This document shows, piece after piece, positions 26,801 to 34,822 of a stretch of 43,351 nucleotides of DNA (the first letter of the stretch is position 1; each line of letters begins with the position of its first letter). The position numbers and the translations under genes were made by a program. Source of the stretch: Abditibacterium sp. (lineage in GTDB: Bacteria > Armatimonadota > Abditibacteriia > Abditibacteriales > Abditibacteriaceae); contig JAUJNG010000021.1 in the NCBI GenBank assembly GCA_030448265.1, forward strand, positions 1 to 43,351, read 5' to 3'. The notes under the pieces were generated by a model. That model did no database searches and was not told the origin of the DNA. It saw nothing but the letters and a program-made list of their open reading frames with translations.

Positions 26801-26971
26801 GAACCCTCTTTCCAACAAAAAACAGAAAACCCTTCTCCGGCTCGGCTTCTAATCGCAGCGGACCTGGCATAACGCAGAGTTTCCATACACTAGACCGTCT
26901 AATGTCGATCCAGGCATCAAGTATCATTACTTGAGACCAAGGGTAAATCCGCGCTTTGAGGCCACAATCTC

Positions 26972-28297
26972 ATGTCCGAAGAATCCACTCCGCCAGACCC
27001 CATACCGCCGCTCGCAACCCGGAGACAAGTGCTGGGCCAAACGCTTCTCGCCGGGGCCGCTGCGGCAACGGTGATGGCAAACACCAAAGTGGGACTCGCC
27101 CAACCAGAGTTGGCTCAACCGGAGTTTTCTCAACCGAAGAATCTCTCCGTTTCAGTGCGGCAGTTTGGGGCCAGGGGCAACGGAAAAGGGGATGACACCA
27201 GGGCAGTGCAAAGTGCCATCAATACCGTAGTGCGAGCGGGAGGAGGGCACGTTCACTTTCCAGCCGGTGCTTATCGCCTCACGCACGCGTTACGTGTGGA
27301 TAGTGCCCAGTGCATCGACATCACGGGCGACGGTGCGAGCACAACCCTGCTTCACGAGAACGACGAACCAGTGCTGCTGTGGCCCGAAACCGTTTCGTGC
27401 CGCGAGTCTTCGGTTCGCCATTTACGGGTGCTCTCCACGGTGCGCGACAAATCGCCCGGCACGCCTGTTATCGCCTGCATGGGCGGGGTCGAGCGGTCGT
27501 TTTTCAGTCACTTGCTCTTCGAAACCGGCGGTGCGCGTGTGGGTGGCGGCATCATCACGCGCAACGTCGCTGATACCACATCGATCGAGCATTGCGTAAT
27601 GTGGCGCATCAGCGGCATCGGGCTGCAGGTGGCGCGCGGTTCCGAAGTGCGCATTCTTGGTGGACGCATCATCGGCGACGGCCAATACGGCTCACAAAAC
27701 ATCGGGGTGCAGCTAACGGGCAACAACGGCGGCGTCCACATCGCAACCACCGACCTCATCCATTTGCACACAGGCCTCAAAATCGGCAGCGCCGGCCAAA
27801 CGAGCAACCGCGAAATCTTCATCACCCATGCCACTTTCGATAGCTCAATCCATGGCGTGTGGCAAATCGACAACGCCTACACCAGCATCGCGGGGTGCTG
27901 GGCGGCTTCGTGTGCCCAGAGCCAGATACTGCTCGATAGCTCGGCAACGGCGGCATTGCTCAGCGTGGCGGGCGGCACCATTTTCAATGGCGGCGCTATG
28001 CCGGGAATCGCGGGCGCCCATCATGGTCTCGTGGTGCGCGCGGGCAGCTTCAACCTGAGTGGCGTGAACGTGCGTTACAACAAGGGCATCGGTGTTTTGG
28101 TGGAAGGCGATGCTGTGCGCGATTACGTGATCAACGGCTGCCGAATCCACAACAATAGCACCGGAGCGCTGTTGCGGGGCCGGAACTATGTTCTCACCGG
28201 CAACGTTTTCCAGGCTAATGGCACGGATCTGCGGGATGAAGGGCGGGGCGACAAACAGCTCGTGGGCAACCTGTTCCAACGCGTTGCCGGGGCTTGA
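26972..28297 (+). CDS. Pectate-lyase-like (Pectate_lyase_3) right-handed beta-helix protein, exported
   Basis: The protein has 441 residues. A twin-arginine-like leader, ATRRQVLGQTLLAGAAAATVM, is followed by a Gln/Pro linker in which AQPE-type units repeat three times. The domain opens with VRQFGARGNGKGDDTRAVQS, the hallmark of Pectate_lyase_3/GH28-like beta-helix proteins. Regular short beta turns follow to the end (RILGGRIIGDGQYGSQNIGV, SFNLSGVNVRYNKGIGVLVE). Such proteins bind or cleave polyuronides. I see no clear catalytic triad to assign a reaction. Exported folded through Tat, it fits the polysaccharide-degrading theme of the locus. There is no other gene on the transcript before it within 170 bases. 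Confidence 0.83.
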   Translation: MSEESTPPDPIPPLATRRQVLGQTLLAGAAAATVMANTKVGLAQPELAQPEFSQPKNLSVSVRQFGARGNGKGDDTRAVQSAINTVVRAGGGHVHFPAGAYRLTHALRVDSAQCIDITGDGASTTLLHENDEPVLLWPETVSCRESSVRHLRVLSTVRDKSPGTPVIACMGGVERSFFSHLLFETGGARVGGGIITRNVADTTSIEHCVMWRISGIGLQVARGSEVRILGGRIIGDGQYGSQNIGVQLTGNNGGVHIATTDLIHLHTGLKIGSAGQTSNREIFITHATFDSSIHGVWQIDNAYTSIAGCWAASCAQSQILLDSSATAALLSVAGGTIFNGGAMPGIAGAHHGLVVRAGSFNLSGVNVRYNKGIGVLVEGDAVRDYVINGCRIHNNSTGALLRGRNYVLTGNVFQANGTDLRDEGRGDKQLVGNLFQRVAGA

Positions 28298-28422
28298 AAC
28301 GTTGCGGATTTTGTAGCGATGCGGTGCCACCAAGTGGAAATCACACATGGCCTGACGAGATCCACATCAATCCGAGGCGGGCGAAAATTGCCCCTTCGCC
28401 CGTGGAGTAAAAACGTGGAGTT

Positions 28423-28661
28423 AATGAGCACACAATGCGCACAGAAGCGAGAACTGCCACTCATTCGTCCACAATTGTGAGATCTTCCCGCTCCATTCCC
28501 CTCAACGTAAAAGGCCCCACTCCCTACCTCGTCTTGAGCGACTCATATCTCACAAAATAATTACAAAATCGACGTGAGACATCGTCTAAGTCCTCTCCCT
28601 ACTCGTTCAACTCGGGGCACTGCCTGTTGCAACCACAGCGGCAAACTTGCTCTTTCTCCTC
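28423..28661. repeat. Dispersed repeat family 1, full copy R4
   Basis: About 240 bp, collinear with R3 (14989-15228). It starts AATGAGCACACAATGCGCAC and contains CTCAACGTAAAAGGCC, GCGACTCATATCTCAC and ACTCGGGGCACTGCCTG. It occupies most of the spacer 28298-28701 between two convergent beta-helix genes, and nothing else is visible in that spacer. Confidence 0.8.
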
Positions 28662-28701
28662 GCAAGGAGGGTAATCAGTCTCTCTTTTTTTACTGTCCGC
28701 A

Positions 28702-30366
28702 TTAACGGGGGAGTTCCAAATTGGTGTCTACTTGAACATCCCTGAACATGAATGGGTTATCGCTCACCCTCAGAGGTTTGCCGCTGGCGGTAGTTACATT
28801 CCTGAGGATGACCTTGCTGGTTCTGACATAGGGGAATTTTTCCCGGTAGGACTCGTCGGTCATCTCCGGATTGAAATCTGCAAAAATAGCGGGACCCTGG
28901 TAATCGCCGGGATGATTGGAATCATCGATACGAAGGGATTCGATGGTGATCCGTTCCGGCAGGTAGGCGGTATAGCCGAAATCATGGTTCCCCGAGTTGC
29001 TACCGCCGATCAGGCTCGCACTGACGGGTCTGCCTCCGGCTGGCACGAACACGCTGTTACGGATAACGACCTCTCCCTGCCACGTACTGCCATAATCGCT
29101 ACGCAGATTGATGAGGTTCGTGCCGTAGATCGTAGATTTCTCTACGGTCAGAACCCCAGTGCCGATGGCATTGATGCCCATGTATCCAAGGGTCGAGTTG
29201 CGGATGGTGGCATTGGCAACCCCCATATGCGCGTCGAAGCGCGACAACTTACAGTTGTCGTACAGAAGGTTCTTGCTGTAGTTGGATGCCATGATCCCCC
29301 AATACCTGCGGTCGTTGATGTCATTCGTCTGGCTGCAACCGACCAACGACACATTAAGGGCACGGTTGACCTGAATGTCATACGAGCCCATGGAGACCGG
29401 CCGTCCGGCTGAGCCGATGGTACTGTATGTTTTGCGTCCGGTCAGAACGGTGTTCCGGACCGTCACGTTGGCGCAGTCACCGATATTGATGAAGCCGCCA
29501 TAGGGCGCGCCGTGGTCTCCCTCGCCGATGACCCGATGCTCCAGTCCATCGACAACAACGTTGGAACGCCTGATCGCGATGTTTCGGTTGTAATAGGTGT
29601 ACTTCGATTCAGCTTGATTGGCGGTCGTGGTGAAGTGTCCTCCCGTGATACGCAGCGTCGTCTTGTCTATGGGTAAGGTAGTGATATCCGTTATCTGGTC
29701 AAAGTCCCAGATGATCGGAGTATCCTTATTCACATTGCCATCTTTATCCACCAGGAAAATGTCTGTTTGCGGAGACCCATTGTTTTGGTTCGCACCGAAG
29801 CGGATGTAGCGCCTTACGTGGGAGTTAGTGGCAGTGATCAGGCTGGGTCCAGGCAGAGCGACGTCTATTTTTTCCTGATTTCTCTTGAGCGAGGATATTC
29901 CCCTAAGCTTTGACGGCTGCAGGCTGGAGGTAACCATAAAGACCGATGCATTCCGGTTTTGGACGTTTCTGTCGTCGATGATGAAGGCCGCCGTGGCGAA
30001 ATCGGTGTCGGTCTGGATGACTGCAGTGCGCTCCTTTCCTCCGATATAGTACGTGGCCCCGTCGTCGGCTTTAACCGAAAGGTCGTGCTGATTAGCGAAT
30101 GCATGTGCCGCAACGATAGCGTCGATGTCATCGGTCGTGCCATTCCCCTTAGCACCGAATTCACTATAGCGGACGGATCCTCTCGCCTTGAACTTGAGGG
30201 CATCGTCCGGGGACACATTTACATGCAATACTCCATTTTCATCTGTGCGCATCTCGGTCCTCGTCCTTTCTACTGTGATTACGACCTTTTTAGACGGGTT
30301 CTTAACTTGCCCGTGCACTACAGTCACACCAAAAAGCAAATGGACAAATAATAATACGTACTTCAT
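28702..30366 (-). CDS. Secreted right-handed beta-helix protein
   Basis: The protein has 554 residues. A signal peptide covers about 1-19 (MKYVLLFVHLLFGVTVVHGQ), and AGGAG stands nine bases before the ATG. After a short linker the domain opens with VRYSEFGAKGNGTTDDIDAI, the standard entry of pectate-lyase-3/phage-tailspike-like beta helices. Successive strands follow (NVTVRNTVLTGRKT, ATIRNSTLGYMGINAIG, GVLTVEKSTIYGTNLI, GEVVIRNSVFVP). Compared with its neighbours the base use is visibly less GC-rich and richer in Asn/Asp/Thr/Ser codons, so acquisition from another lineage is possible. It may be a polysaccharide lyase, hydrolase or glycan-binding protein. The catalytic residues are not evident. 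Confidence 0.78.
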   Translation of the reverse strand: MKYVLLFVHLLFGVTVVHGQVKNPSKKVVITVERTRTEMRTDENGVLHVNVSPDDALKFKARGSVRYSEFGAKGNGTTDDIDAIVAAHAFANQHDLSVKADDGATYYIGGKERTAVIQTDTDFATAAFIIDDRNVQNRNASVFMVTSSLQPSKLRGISSLKRNQEKIDVALPGPSLITATNSHVRRYIRFGANQNNGSPQTDIFLVDKDGNVNKDTPIIWDFDQITDITTLPIDKTTLRITGGHFTTTANQAESKYTYYNRNIAIRRSNVVVDGLEHRVIGEGDHGAPYGGFINIGDCANVTVRNTVLTGRKTYSTIGSAGRPVSMGSYDIQVNRALNVSLVGCSQTNDINDRRYWGIMASNYSKNLLYDNCKLSRFDAHMGVANATIRNSTLGYMGINAIGTGVLTVEKSTIYGTNLINLRSDYGSTWQGEVVIRNSVFVPAGGRPVSASLIGGSNSGNHDFGYTAYLPERITIESLRIDDSNHPGDYQGPAIFADFNPEMTDESYREKFPYVRTSKVILRNVTTASGKPLRVSDNPFMFRDVQVDTNLELPR

Positions 30367-30421
30367 CGCGAGATTCTCCTAATCATGGGTTACTTCTCTG
30401 CAACTCGCAGCATCCTATCTA

Positions 30422-30787
30422 CTATCGCAACTCGCCCGGCGCGCGTCCACTGAGTCGTTTGAAGGCGCGCGAAAAGTGCGCTGCGTCGCAAAAGCCGACA
30501 TCGCGGGCGATACGCTCCAGCGTCGCTTCGCTTTCGAGTAGCTTCTGCCGCGCGATTTCGATGCGTAGGCGTAACAGCCATTCGCCCGGCGAAGTGCCGA
30601 AGCGTGCGCGAAAGCGGCGGGCGAACTGAGCGCGCGAAAGATGCGCTTCGCGAGCCATTTCGTCCAACTTCCAACCATGCGCCGGGTTCTGGCGCAGCCG
30701 CTCATTACCAGCTGCACCGGATGTGGCGAACGTATGGTGATTCCCCTTCATGTCCTGGAGGAAAATCCACCAATCAAAAATCTGCAT
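30422..30787 (-). pseudogene. AraC-type DNA-binding domain, N-terminal sensor missing
   Basis: The C-terminal ~95 residues form an intact AraC/XylS domain: LDEMAREAHLSRAQFARRFR, GTSPGEWLLRLRIEIARQKL, ERIARDVGFCDAAHFSRAFK. Upstream of LRQNPAHGW (about 30712) the frame has no AraC sequence. There the opposite strand encodes a zinc-ribbon-like piece, so a rearrangement joined two broken genes. The short frame could still be expressed from the ATG at 30787. Without a ligand-sensing domain it would bind DNA constitutively or be dead. It lies 55 bases upstream of the secreted beta-helix gene on the same strand, which may have been its target. Confidence 0.65.
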
Positions 30788-30895
30788 TGCCCGCGCTGTG
30801 ACATCAGCCTGCCGCAGATATCGACAACGCGTTCTACAACAAGCACAAGTTCGCAGTTAGACCCCGAGACAACAGAACCGCTCGGGTTAACATAA
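30704..30895 (+). pseudogene. Possible zinc-ribbon protein fragment
   Basis: This frame reads TSCTGCGERMVIPLHVLEEN, PPIKNLHCPRCDISLPQ, with paired CxxC knuckles 25 residues apart. The Ser/Thr-rich tail ends at the TAA directly before repeat copy B. The part upstream of 30704 is antisense to the AraC domain, so no native start exists. The match is motif-level only. Confidence 0.3.
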
Positions 30896-30964
30896 TTCAA
30901 GCTATCAGAGCTTCGGCGCGGCCTGGCGGCGTGAACCGCGACGGCCTAATTTCCGCATAGACGG
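30891..30964. repeat. Repeat family 2, copy B
   Basis: CATAATTCAAGCTATCAGAG, CTTCGGCGCGGCCTGGCGGC, GTGAACCGCGACGGCCTAAT, TTCCGCATAGACGG. CGCGG...CCGCG forms the inner hairpin. It is nearly identical to copy C over its first 35 bases and ends 38 bases before the next start codon. Confidence 0.75.
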
Positions 30965-31002
30965 TGTATGGAAACTCACCTCTTATCGAAGGCAGTTTTT
31001 TG

Positions 31003-31350
31003 ATGAAGCTTGAAATTAAAGGACTATATTCCACTGAAGTTGAATCGCTGCCTGAAGGTGCAGAGGGGTTTCTTGTCCACCTTGAGGTTGAGGTGGGCGA
31101 ACAAGGAAAGGACGGAGCCGAACTCTTTCACTTTGTCGCGGCTTCAGCCTTAGGCTTGCAACATGACGTCAAAAATCGAGATTTCCACATTTTGAGGGGC
31201 TATATCCTCATGGAACATTTCGACATGGTGATTGTGCGTCGAGCTATCCAGAATCTCGTAGAGCATGCGAACTCGAAGGAAAATTGGCATGAAGTGGTAG
31301 CTTTTCTCAGTCGTTACGGACGTTATGACTCGGAGGACTTATCTGGCTGA
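31003..31350 (+). CDS. Immunity protein 8 (Imm8)-like
   Basis: 115 residues from MKLEIKGLYSTEVESLPEGA; an alternative GTG lies in frame at 30964. The pattern matches Imm8-type immunity proteins: N-terminal MKLEIKGLYS, then FLVHLEVEVGEQGKDGAELF, ILRGYILMEHFDMVIVRRAI and NWHEVVAFLSRYGRYDSED. Immunity proteins neutralise polymorphic toxins. No toxin is present next to it, so it looks like an orphan that protects against toxins of neighbours. It is flanked by repeat copies B and C. Confidence 0.7.
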   Translation: MKLEIKGLYSTEVESLPEGAEGFLVHLEVEVGEQGKDGAELFHFVAASALGLQHDVKNRDFHILRGYILMEHFDMVIVRRAIQNLVEHANSKENWHEVVAFLSRYGRYDSEDLSG

Positions 31351-31380
31351 TGAAACGCTGTGGGGAGTTTCCGCACACCC

Positions 31381-31466
31381 ACATAATTCAAGCGATCAGA
31401 GCTTCGGCGCGGTCGCATCGAGTGAACCGCAACGCCGCATTTTCCGCATAAAACGCGTTATCGTGC
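31381..31466. repeat. Repeat family 2, copy C
   Basis: ACATAATTCAAGCGATCAGA, GCTTCGGCGCGGTCGCATCG, AGTGAACCGCAACGCCGCAT, TTCCGCATAAAACGCGTTAT. GCGGT...ACCGC forms the inner stem. GTTAGGC (31491-31497), which resembles an integron attC core end, follows 25 bases later. Confidence 0.75.
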
Positions 31467-31554
31467 GCCACTTTTGTGTTGTAATAATATTGTTAGGCGG
31501 CTTGCGCGCGGCTTGACTGCGCGCGTTTAATAAAAGAAAGGAGCTGACACGAAG

Positions 31555-32013
31555 ATGGAGACAAAGAGTGCATCGCGTCTAAGTCTGAGCAGCAATATTT
31601 TTTTGGTAGGTCTCATTGGAGGATTGGCCGGAGTAGTCATGTTATGGCTATCGTGGGAAATAATAATGGTTCATCTCCGCTCCAATCCATTTTTTTCGGT
31701 GTGGATCCCTTTTATCATGGTTACGGTAGTGGGTGGCACAGTTATCGGTGGTGTCACCGGCGTAATTCTATGTCTGTCTCGGCAGCAATGTCATAAGCCA
31801 GCGGCAGGGATTGCCCTGTTAGGTGGGGCTTTGTTGTTAGGAGGGCCAATATGGATTTTCACCCTTTTGCCTTTGGTGGCGTTCTCGCGTGACTATCAGC
31901 GCTTCGAGTCAACTCAAATCGTCGTTTTTTTTCTCGCCCATAGCCTTTTGCCCTTGGTATGGTTAGCTTGGTTGTTTTATTTTGGCAGGCGGCAGCTGAC
32001 CTTGACAAAGTGA
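31555..32013 (+). CDS. Small integral membrane protein
   Basis: 152 residues, MRKERDC-free start METKSASRLSLSSNIFLVGL, with AAAGGAG before the ATG. Four hydrophobic helices are evident: IFLVGLIGGLAGVVMLWLSW, PFIMVTVVGGTVIGGVTGVI, IALLGGALLLGGPIWIFTLL and HSLLPLVWLAWLFYFG. The N- and C-termini are polar. No family or enzymatic motif recognised. It stands alone, flanked by TTGTTAGGCGG upstream and CTAACAAACCGCC directly after the stop. That is an inverted pair, which makes the gene look like a mobile cassette. Confidence 0.7.
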   Translation: METKSASRLSLSSNIFLVGLIGGLAGVVMLWLSWEIIMVHLRSNPFFSVWIPFIMVTVVGGTVIGGVTGVILCLSRQQCHKPAAGIALLGGALLLGGPIWIFTLLPLVAFSRDYQRFESTQIVVFFLAHSLLPLVWLAWLFYFGRRQLTLTK

Positions 32014-32186
32014 GAAAAAACTAACAAACCGCCGAACAGAGGACTACGTCGTCAAGTTTTCCCCTTGGAGTTTCTGTCCCACTCACAGCGTTTCGTTCAC
32101 ATCATTCAAGCTTTGGAATTAATATTCTCCGTAAAGAGAAGGCCCGACAACAACGCGAGGGCTTCAAGCCCCCCTGGTTGTTACCG

Positions 32187-32261
32187 GCCTAACATAGCAG
32201 AAAAAGAAGTGGGAGGTGCCTCACTACGTTGTCTCTCGCGTTGTGCCAATCTATGTTACGC
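32187..32261 (-). repeat. attC-like recombination site (tentative)
   Basis: Read on the minus strand, the 75-bp element starts GCGTAACATAG and ends CTATGTTAGGC. The end matches the integron attC core GTTRRRY, and the start nearly matches RYYYAAC. Its ends are complementary and the length is in the attC range. No integrase gene is in the window. Confidence 0.3.
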
Positions 32262-32540
32262 GAACAGAGTCTTTTCCTGAGTTCGAGCCCCGAAAACAGG
32301 TTTAGTATCGGGTATCTGGGGAAGTCTGCGCGGTGCCGTATTCTTATACGGGTAACAGGCCCAAACTTCACTTCGAGCGTGGCGATTCGGGCTTGGCTTT
32401 GGTGGGTTCTTTCCCCAAAATTTCCTCGCGGCTTGGCGGGTGCCCTAATTTTCTTTCGAGTGCCTTGTAAGCTTCCTTAGTGATAGTCATGTGACACCTC
32501 TGAGCGCAGTTTCGAGCGCGCTCGGTTAGCCACGCCACTA

Positions 32541-32587
32541 AGCCCTACCCTGCTCGTCCTGCCCCTTCGTGAGCCGCTCATATCTCC
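32541..32587. repeat. Dispersed repeat family 1, short end fragment R5
   Basis: CCCTACCCTGCTCGTCC and CGTGAGCCGCTCATATCTCC match the central part of R3 and R4 (CCTACC.CGT.TTGAG and GC.ACTCATATCTC). Confidence 0.4.
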
Positions 32588-32653
32588 AGCCGCCCCGCTT
32601 CGGGCGTCTTTCTGCGGTTTGATAACATTATTGCGCTGCTCGCGCCACGCGTC

Positions 32654-33211
32654 ATGAAGTGCAGTGAATTAAAGCTGAAGAACAGTCTCTTCAGAACCGG
32701 CGTCTGTGACTTGCAAGTTAAGGACACTGGAACTCTAGCACCAGAAACGGCGCATCACCTCAATCATCCTCGCGCCGGAGATTTGGTGGCCATCGCGGAA
32801 GCGGACGCCTGGTTCACCTACTACTACTGGCTTGATGAGCGGCGGGCGCCAGATTTCGCGCGCACTGTGGACATCCATCGCAAGCCAGGCTACGATCCGG
32901 TGGAACTGCTGCTCAATCCGGCATTGAAGTTCCCGCCGCTCAAAGTCGGCGCGACGCTGCTCAAAAAGCAGCTTGGCTTCCGCTATCTGATGGACGTGAT
33001 CCCACTGGATGCCACGCTGGTGAAAGGCTCGCATGGCCGCCCCACCGATGCGCCCGCCGCCGGCCCGCTGCTCATCACGCGGCGCGACGATGTGCTGCAA
33101 ACCGATGCGCTGGACGCGGCGCAGGTGTGCGGCCTCATTCTGCGGCATCTCCACGATGACCCCATTACTGGCGCGCCATTTGAAAACATCCAGCGAGGTG
33201 AAGCAAGATGA
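32654..33211 (+). pseudogene. C-terminal fragment of an alkaline-phosphatase-superfamily phosphodiesterase
   Basis: The frame (185 residues) matches only the last part of nucleotide-pyrophosphatase/phosphodiesterase-type proteins: HPRAGDLVAIAEADAWFTYY, YWLDERRAPDFARTVDIHRK, PGYDPVELLLNPALKFPPLK, LGFRYLMDVIPLDATLVKGS, HGR. The metal-binding DIHxKPGYDP and KGSHGR pieces are present. The N-terminal two thirds, with the nucleophile and the other metal ligands, are absent. The first ~40 codons are not recognisable, which marks the deletion point. It is thus a remnant of a roughly 450-residue enzyme. No ribosome-binding site is visible. Confidence 0.7.
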
Positions 33212-33426
33212 AAGACAGCCGCCATGCCTGGTTCATCACCTTGTCGTCGCGCTGACGGTGGTCGTGTTGTTGGCGCGGAGTCCGCAACTACGCTTCGCGC
33301 CTCATTCATTCGGGCTGGCGGAGTAGGATTTTTCCAACGGGAGAACACGGCGTCAAGACATAGCAGCCATTGATAGCCGGAACTGCCACAGGTTTTCTTT
33401 AGAGACAGAGAATTTCGAGGCCAAAC

Positions 33427-34449
33427 ATGGAGACGAATATGAACCCAATAAACCAACGAGAAACCCCCATCACGTTTTCCCCTCAATACACGGTTTTGCT
33501 GGTGATCGATCCGGTCAACGACTTCTTGTCCGAGGGCGGAGCCGGTTGGGAGATGACCAAGAGCACGGTGCAGCTCAAAGATGTGGTGGCCAACATCCAG
33601 CGCGCTATCGAGGGCGCCCGTAGGCGGGGCATTCCGGTTATTTTCGGGCCGATGGCTTACACCGAAGAAGACTACGCTGACCACGAGTTGCAGCGTCGCT
33701 GCGGCATCAACCGCATCATGTTCGAGAAAAAGATGTTCCTCGCCGGCAGTTGGGGCGCCGACTTTCATCCTGATTTGCAGCCGCTTGACGACGAAATCGT
33801 GCTTTTGCCCCACAAAGGATGTGATGTGTTCCGCACCGATTTGCCGTCTCATCTGGAGCGTCTGGGAACGACCCATCTGGTCATCGCGGGGATGGCCGCC
33901 AACTTGTGCTGCGAAGCGACCGGACGGCGCGCGACCGAAGAAGGCTTTGACGTCACTTTTCTCGGCAACGCCATCGGCGCGGAGAGTATTCCCGCCTACG
34001 AAGCCTCGGTATTGTTGAATTATCCGCTCATTGGCAATGCCGTCATGGATGTGGAGGAATTTCTGGCGGGGGTGGAACCCCTTCCCTCAGACACGGCAGC
34101 CGTCGCGCCTGTCACTGTGCAGCCAGGCGACAAGGTGCGCGGTTCGGATCATCTGGAGCTTGGCGTCGTGAAGCAGGTCGTTGCGGCAACCGAGGCCATC
34201 GAGGGCCACATCGTGGTGCCGCGCGGGCTTATCTTCAAAAAGGACACTTATATTCCTCATGATGCCGTCGTGAGGCGGGCCGGAAGTGAAGTTTTCATCA
34301 ACGTGCCGACGGTCGTGGCGGGAAATATGCCGTGGGGCGAGCCTCCAACCCGCTCGGAACAAGAGGCCAAGCGAGGTCCGCGCGCCCAAGACGTGGAAAC
34401 ACTTTATGGCTCGCACGCTCCCTCTTTCCAAGATTCAGAGACCAATTAA
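33427..34449 (+). CDS. Isochorismatase-like cysteine hydrolase with extra C-terminal beta domain
   Basis: The protein has 340 residues. The N-terminal ~215 residues form an isochorismatase-like (nicotinamidase-type) domain with the triad D28 (LLVIDPVNDF), K130 (LLPHKGCDVF) and C161 (GMAANLCCEATGRRA). The family ranges over nicotinamidase, ureidoacrylate hydrolase and similar amide or vinyl-ether hydrolases; the substrate is not predictable. The C-terminal part (about 230-305) reads VQPGDKVRGSDHLELGVVKQ, GHIVVPRGLIFKKDTYIPHD, VFINVPTVV. This resembles a PRC-barrel/DUF2171 domain and is an unusual fusion. GAGG precedes the ATG at 33427; a second ATG (33442) follows GGAGA. It is transcribed towards the gvp cluster but 513 bases before it. 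Confidence 0.85.
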   Translation: METNMNPINQRETPITFSPQYTVLLVIDPVNDFLSEGGAGWEMTKSTVQLKDVVANIQRAIEGARRRGIPVIFGPMAYTEEDYADHELQRRCGINRIMFEKKMFLAGSWGADFHPDLQPLDDEIVLLPHKGCDVFRTDLPSHLERLGTTHLVIAGMAANLCCEATGRRATEEGFDVTFLGNAIGAESIPAYEASVLLNYPLIGNAVMDVEEFLAGVEPLPSDTAAVAPVTVQPGDKVRGSDHLELGVVKQVVAATEAIEGHIVVPRGLIFKKDTYIPHDAVVRRAGSEVFINVPTVVAGNMPWGEPPTRSEQEAKRGPRAQDVETLYGSHAPSFQDSETN

Positions 34450-34694
34450 GCACCACACCCTTGTCAATCACCTTCGCCTTTTGCCCATGCCGTCTTGACA
34501 ATTTTGTGCGCGAGTGAGGAGTCCCCAATAACACTTATCTTCGGGTCTTTCCACCGGATTGAGTCGAGGGAACAGAAAGCAAGCAAGTAAACCTCTTTGA
34601 CTGCAATCTGGGATGACGCTACAGCCAACGTACAACGGTACAGTCAATCAGTGCACCCGACCGCATACAGCCCGCTCGTTCCTTGCTCTCGTCC

Positions 34695-34776
34695 ACACAA
34701 TTCCACCTTATCGGACCCTCAGCGCGGCCTGATCGAGCGAACCGCGGCGCCCAATTCCCGCATAAAACGTGCTATT
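34695..34776. repeat. Repeat family 2, copy D
   Basis: ACACAATTCCACC, CAGCGCGGCCTGATCGAGCG, AACCGCGGCGCCCAATTCCC, GCATAAAACGTGCTATTG. Inner stem CGCGG/CCGCG around a 14-base loop. It is closest to copy A. Confidence 0.7.
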
Positions 34777-34808
34777 GAACGTCTTTTGCCAGGTAATCGA
34801 AGGTTGTT

Positions 34809-34822
34809 ATTGCTTCTTGCTT
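34809..34822 (+). promoter_or_regulatory. Shared 14-bp motif upstream of gvpF/L
   Basis: ATTGCTTCTTGCTT, 141 bases before the start at 34963, is identical to 41298-41311 before gvpA. It may be a regulator binding site common to both gvp transcription units (inference). Confidence 0.4.

Larger units (their letters stand above)
32014..32653. other. Non-coding spacer of 640 bases with inverted repeats
   Basis: No gene supported. Structure seen: ACAACGCGAG (32150-32159) with CTCGCGTTGT (32235-32244); GGGCTT-c-AAGCCC (32159-32171); TAACATAG (32190-32197) with CTATGTTA (32251-32258). A partial repeat-family-2 start (ACATCATTCAAGC, 32099) and a short family-1 end (about 32541-32587) also occur. Confidence 0.6.

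Noticed and set aside
32272..32300. tRNA-like T-arm (GAGTTCGAGCCCC)
   Set aside because: No acceptor stem, D-arm or anticodon arm can be formed around it.
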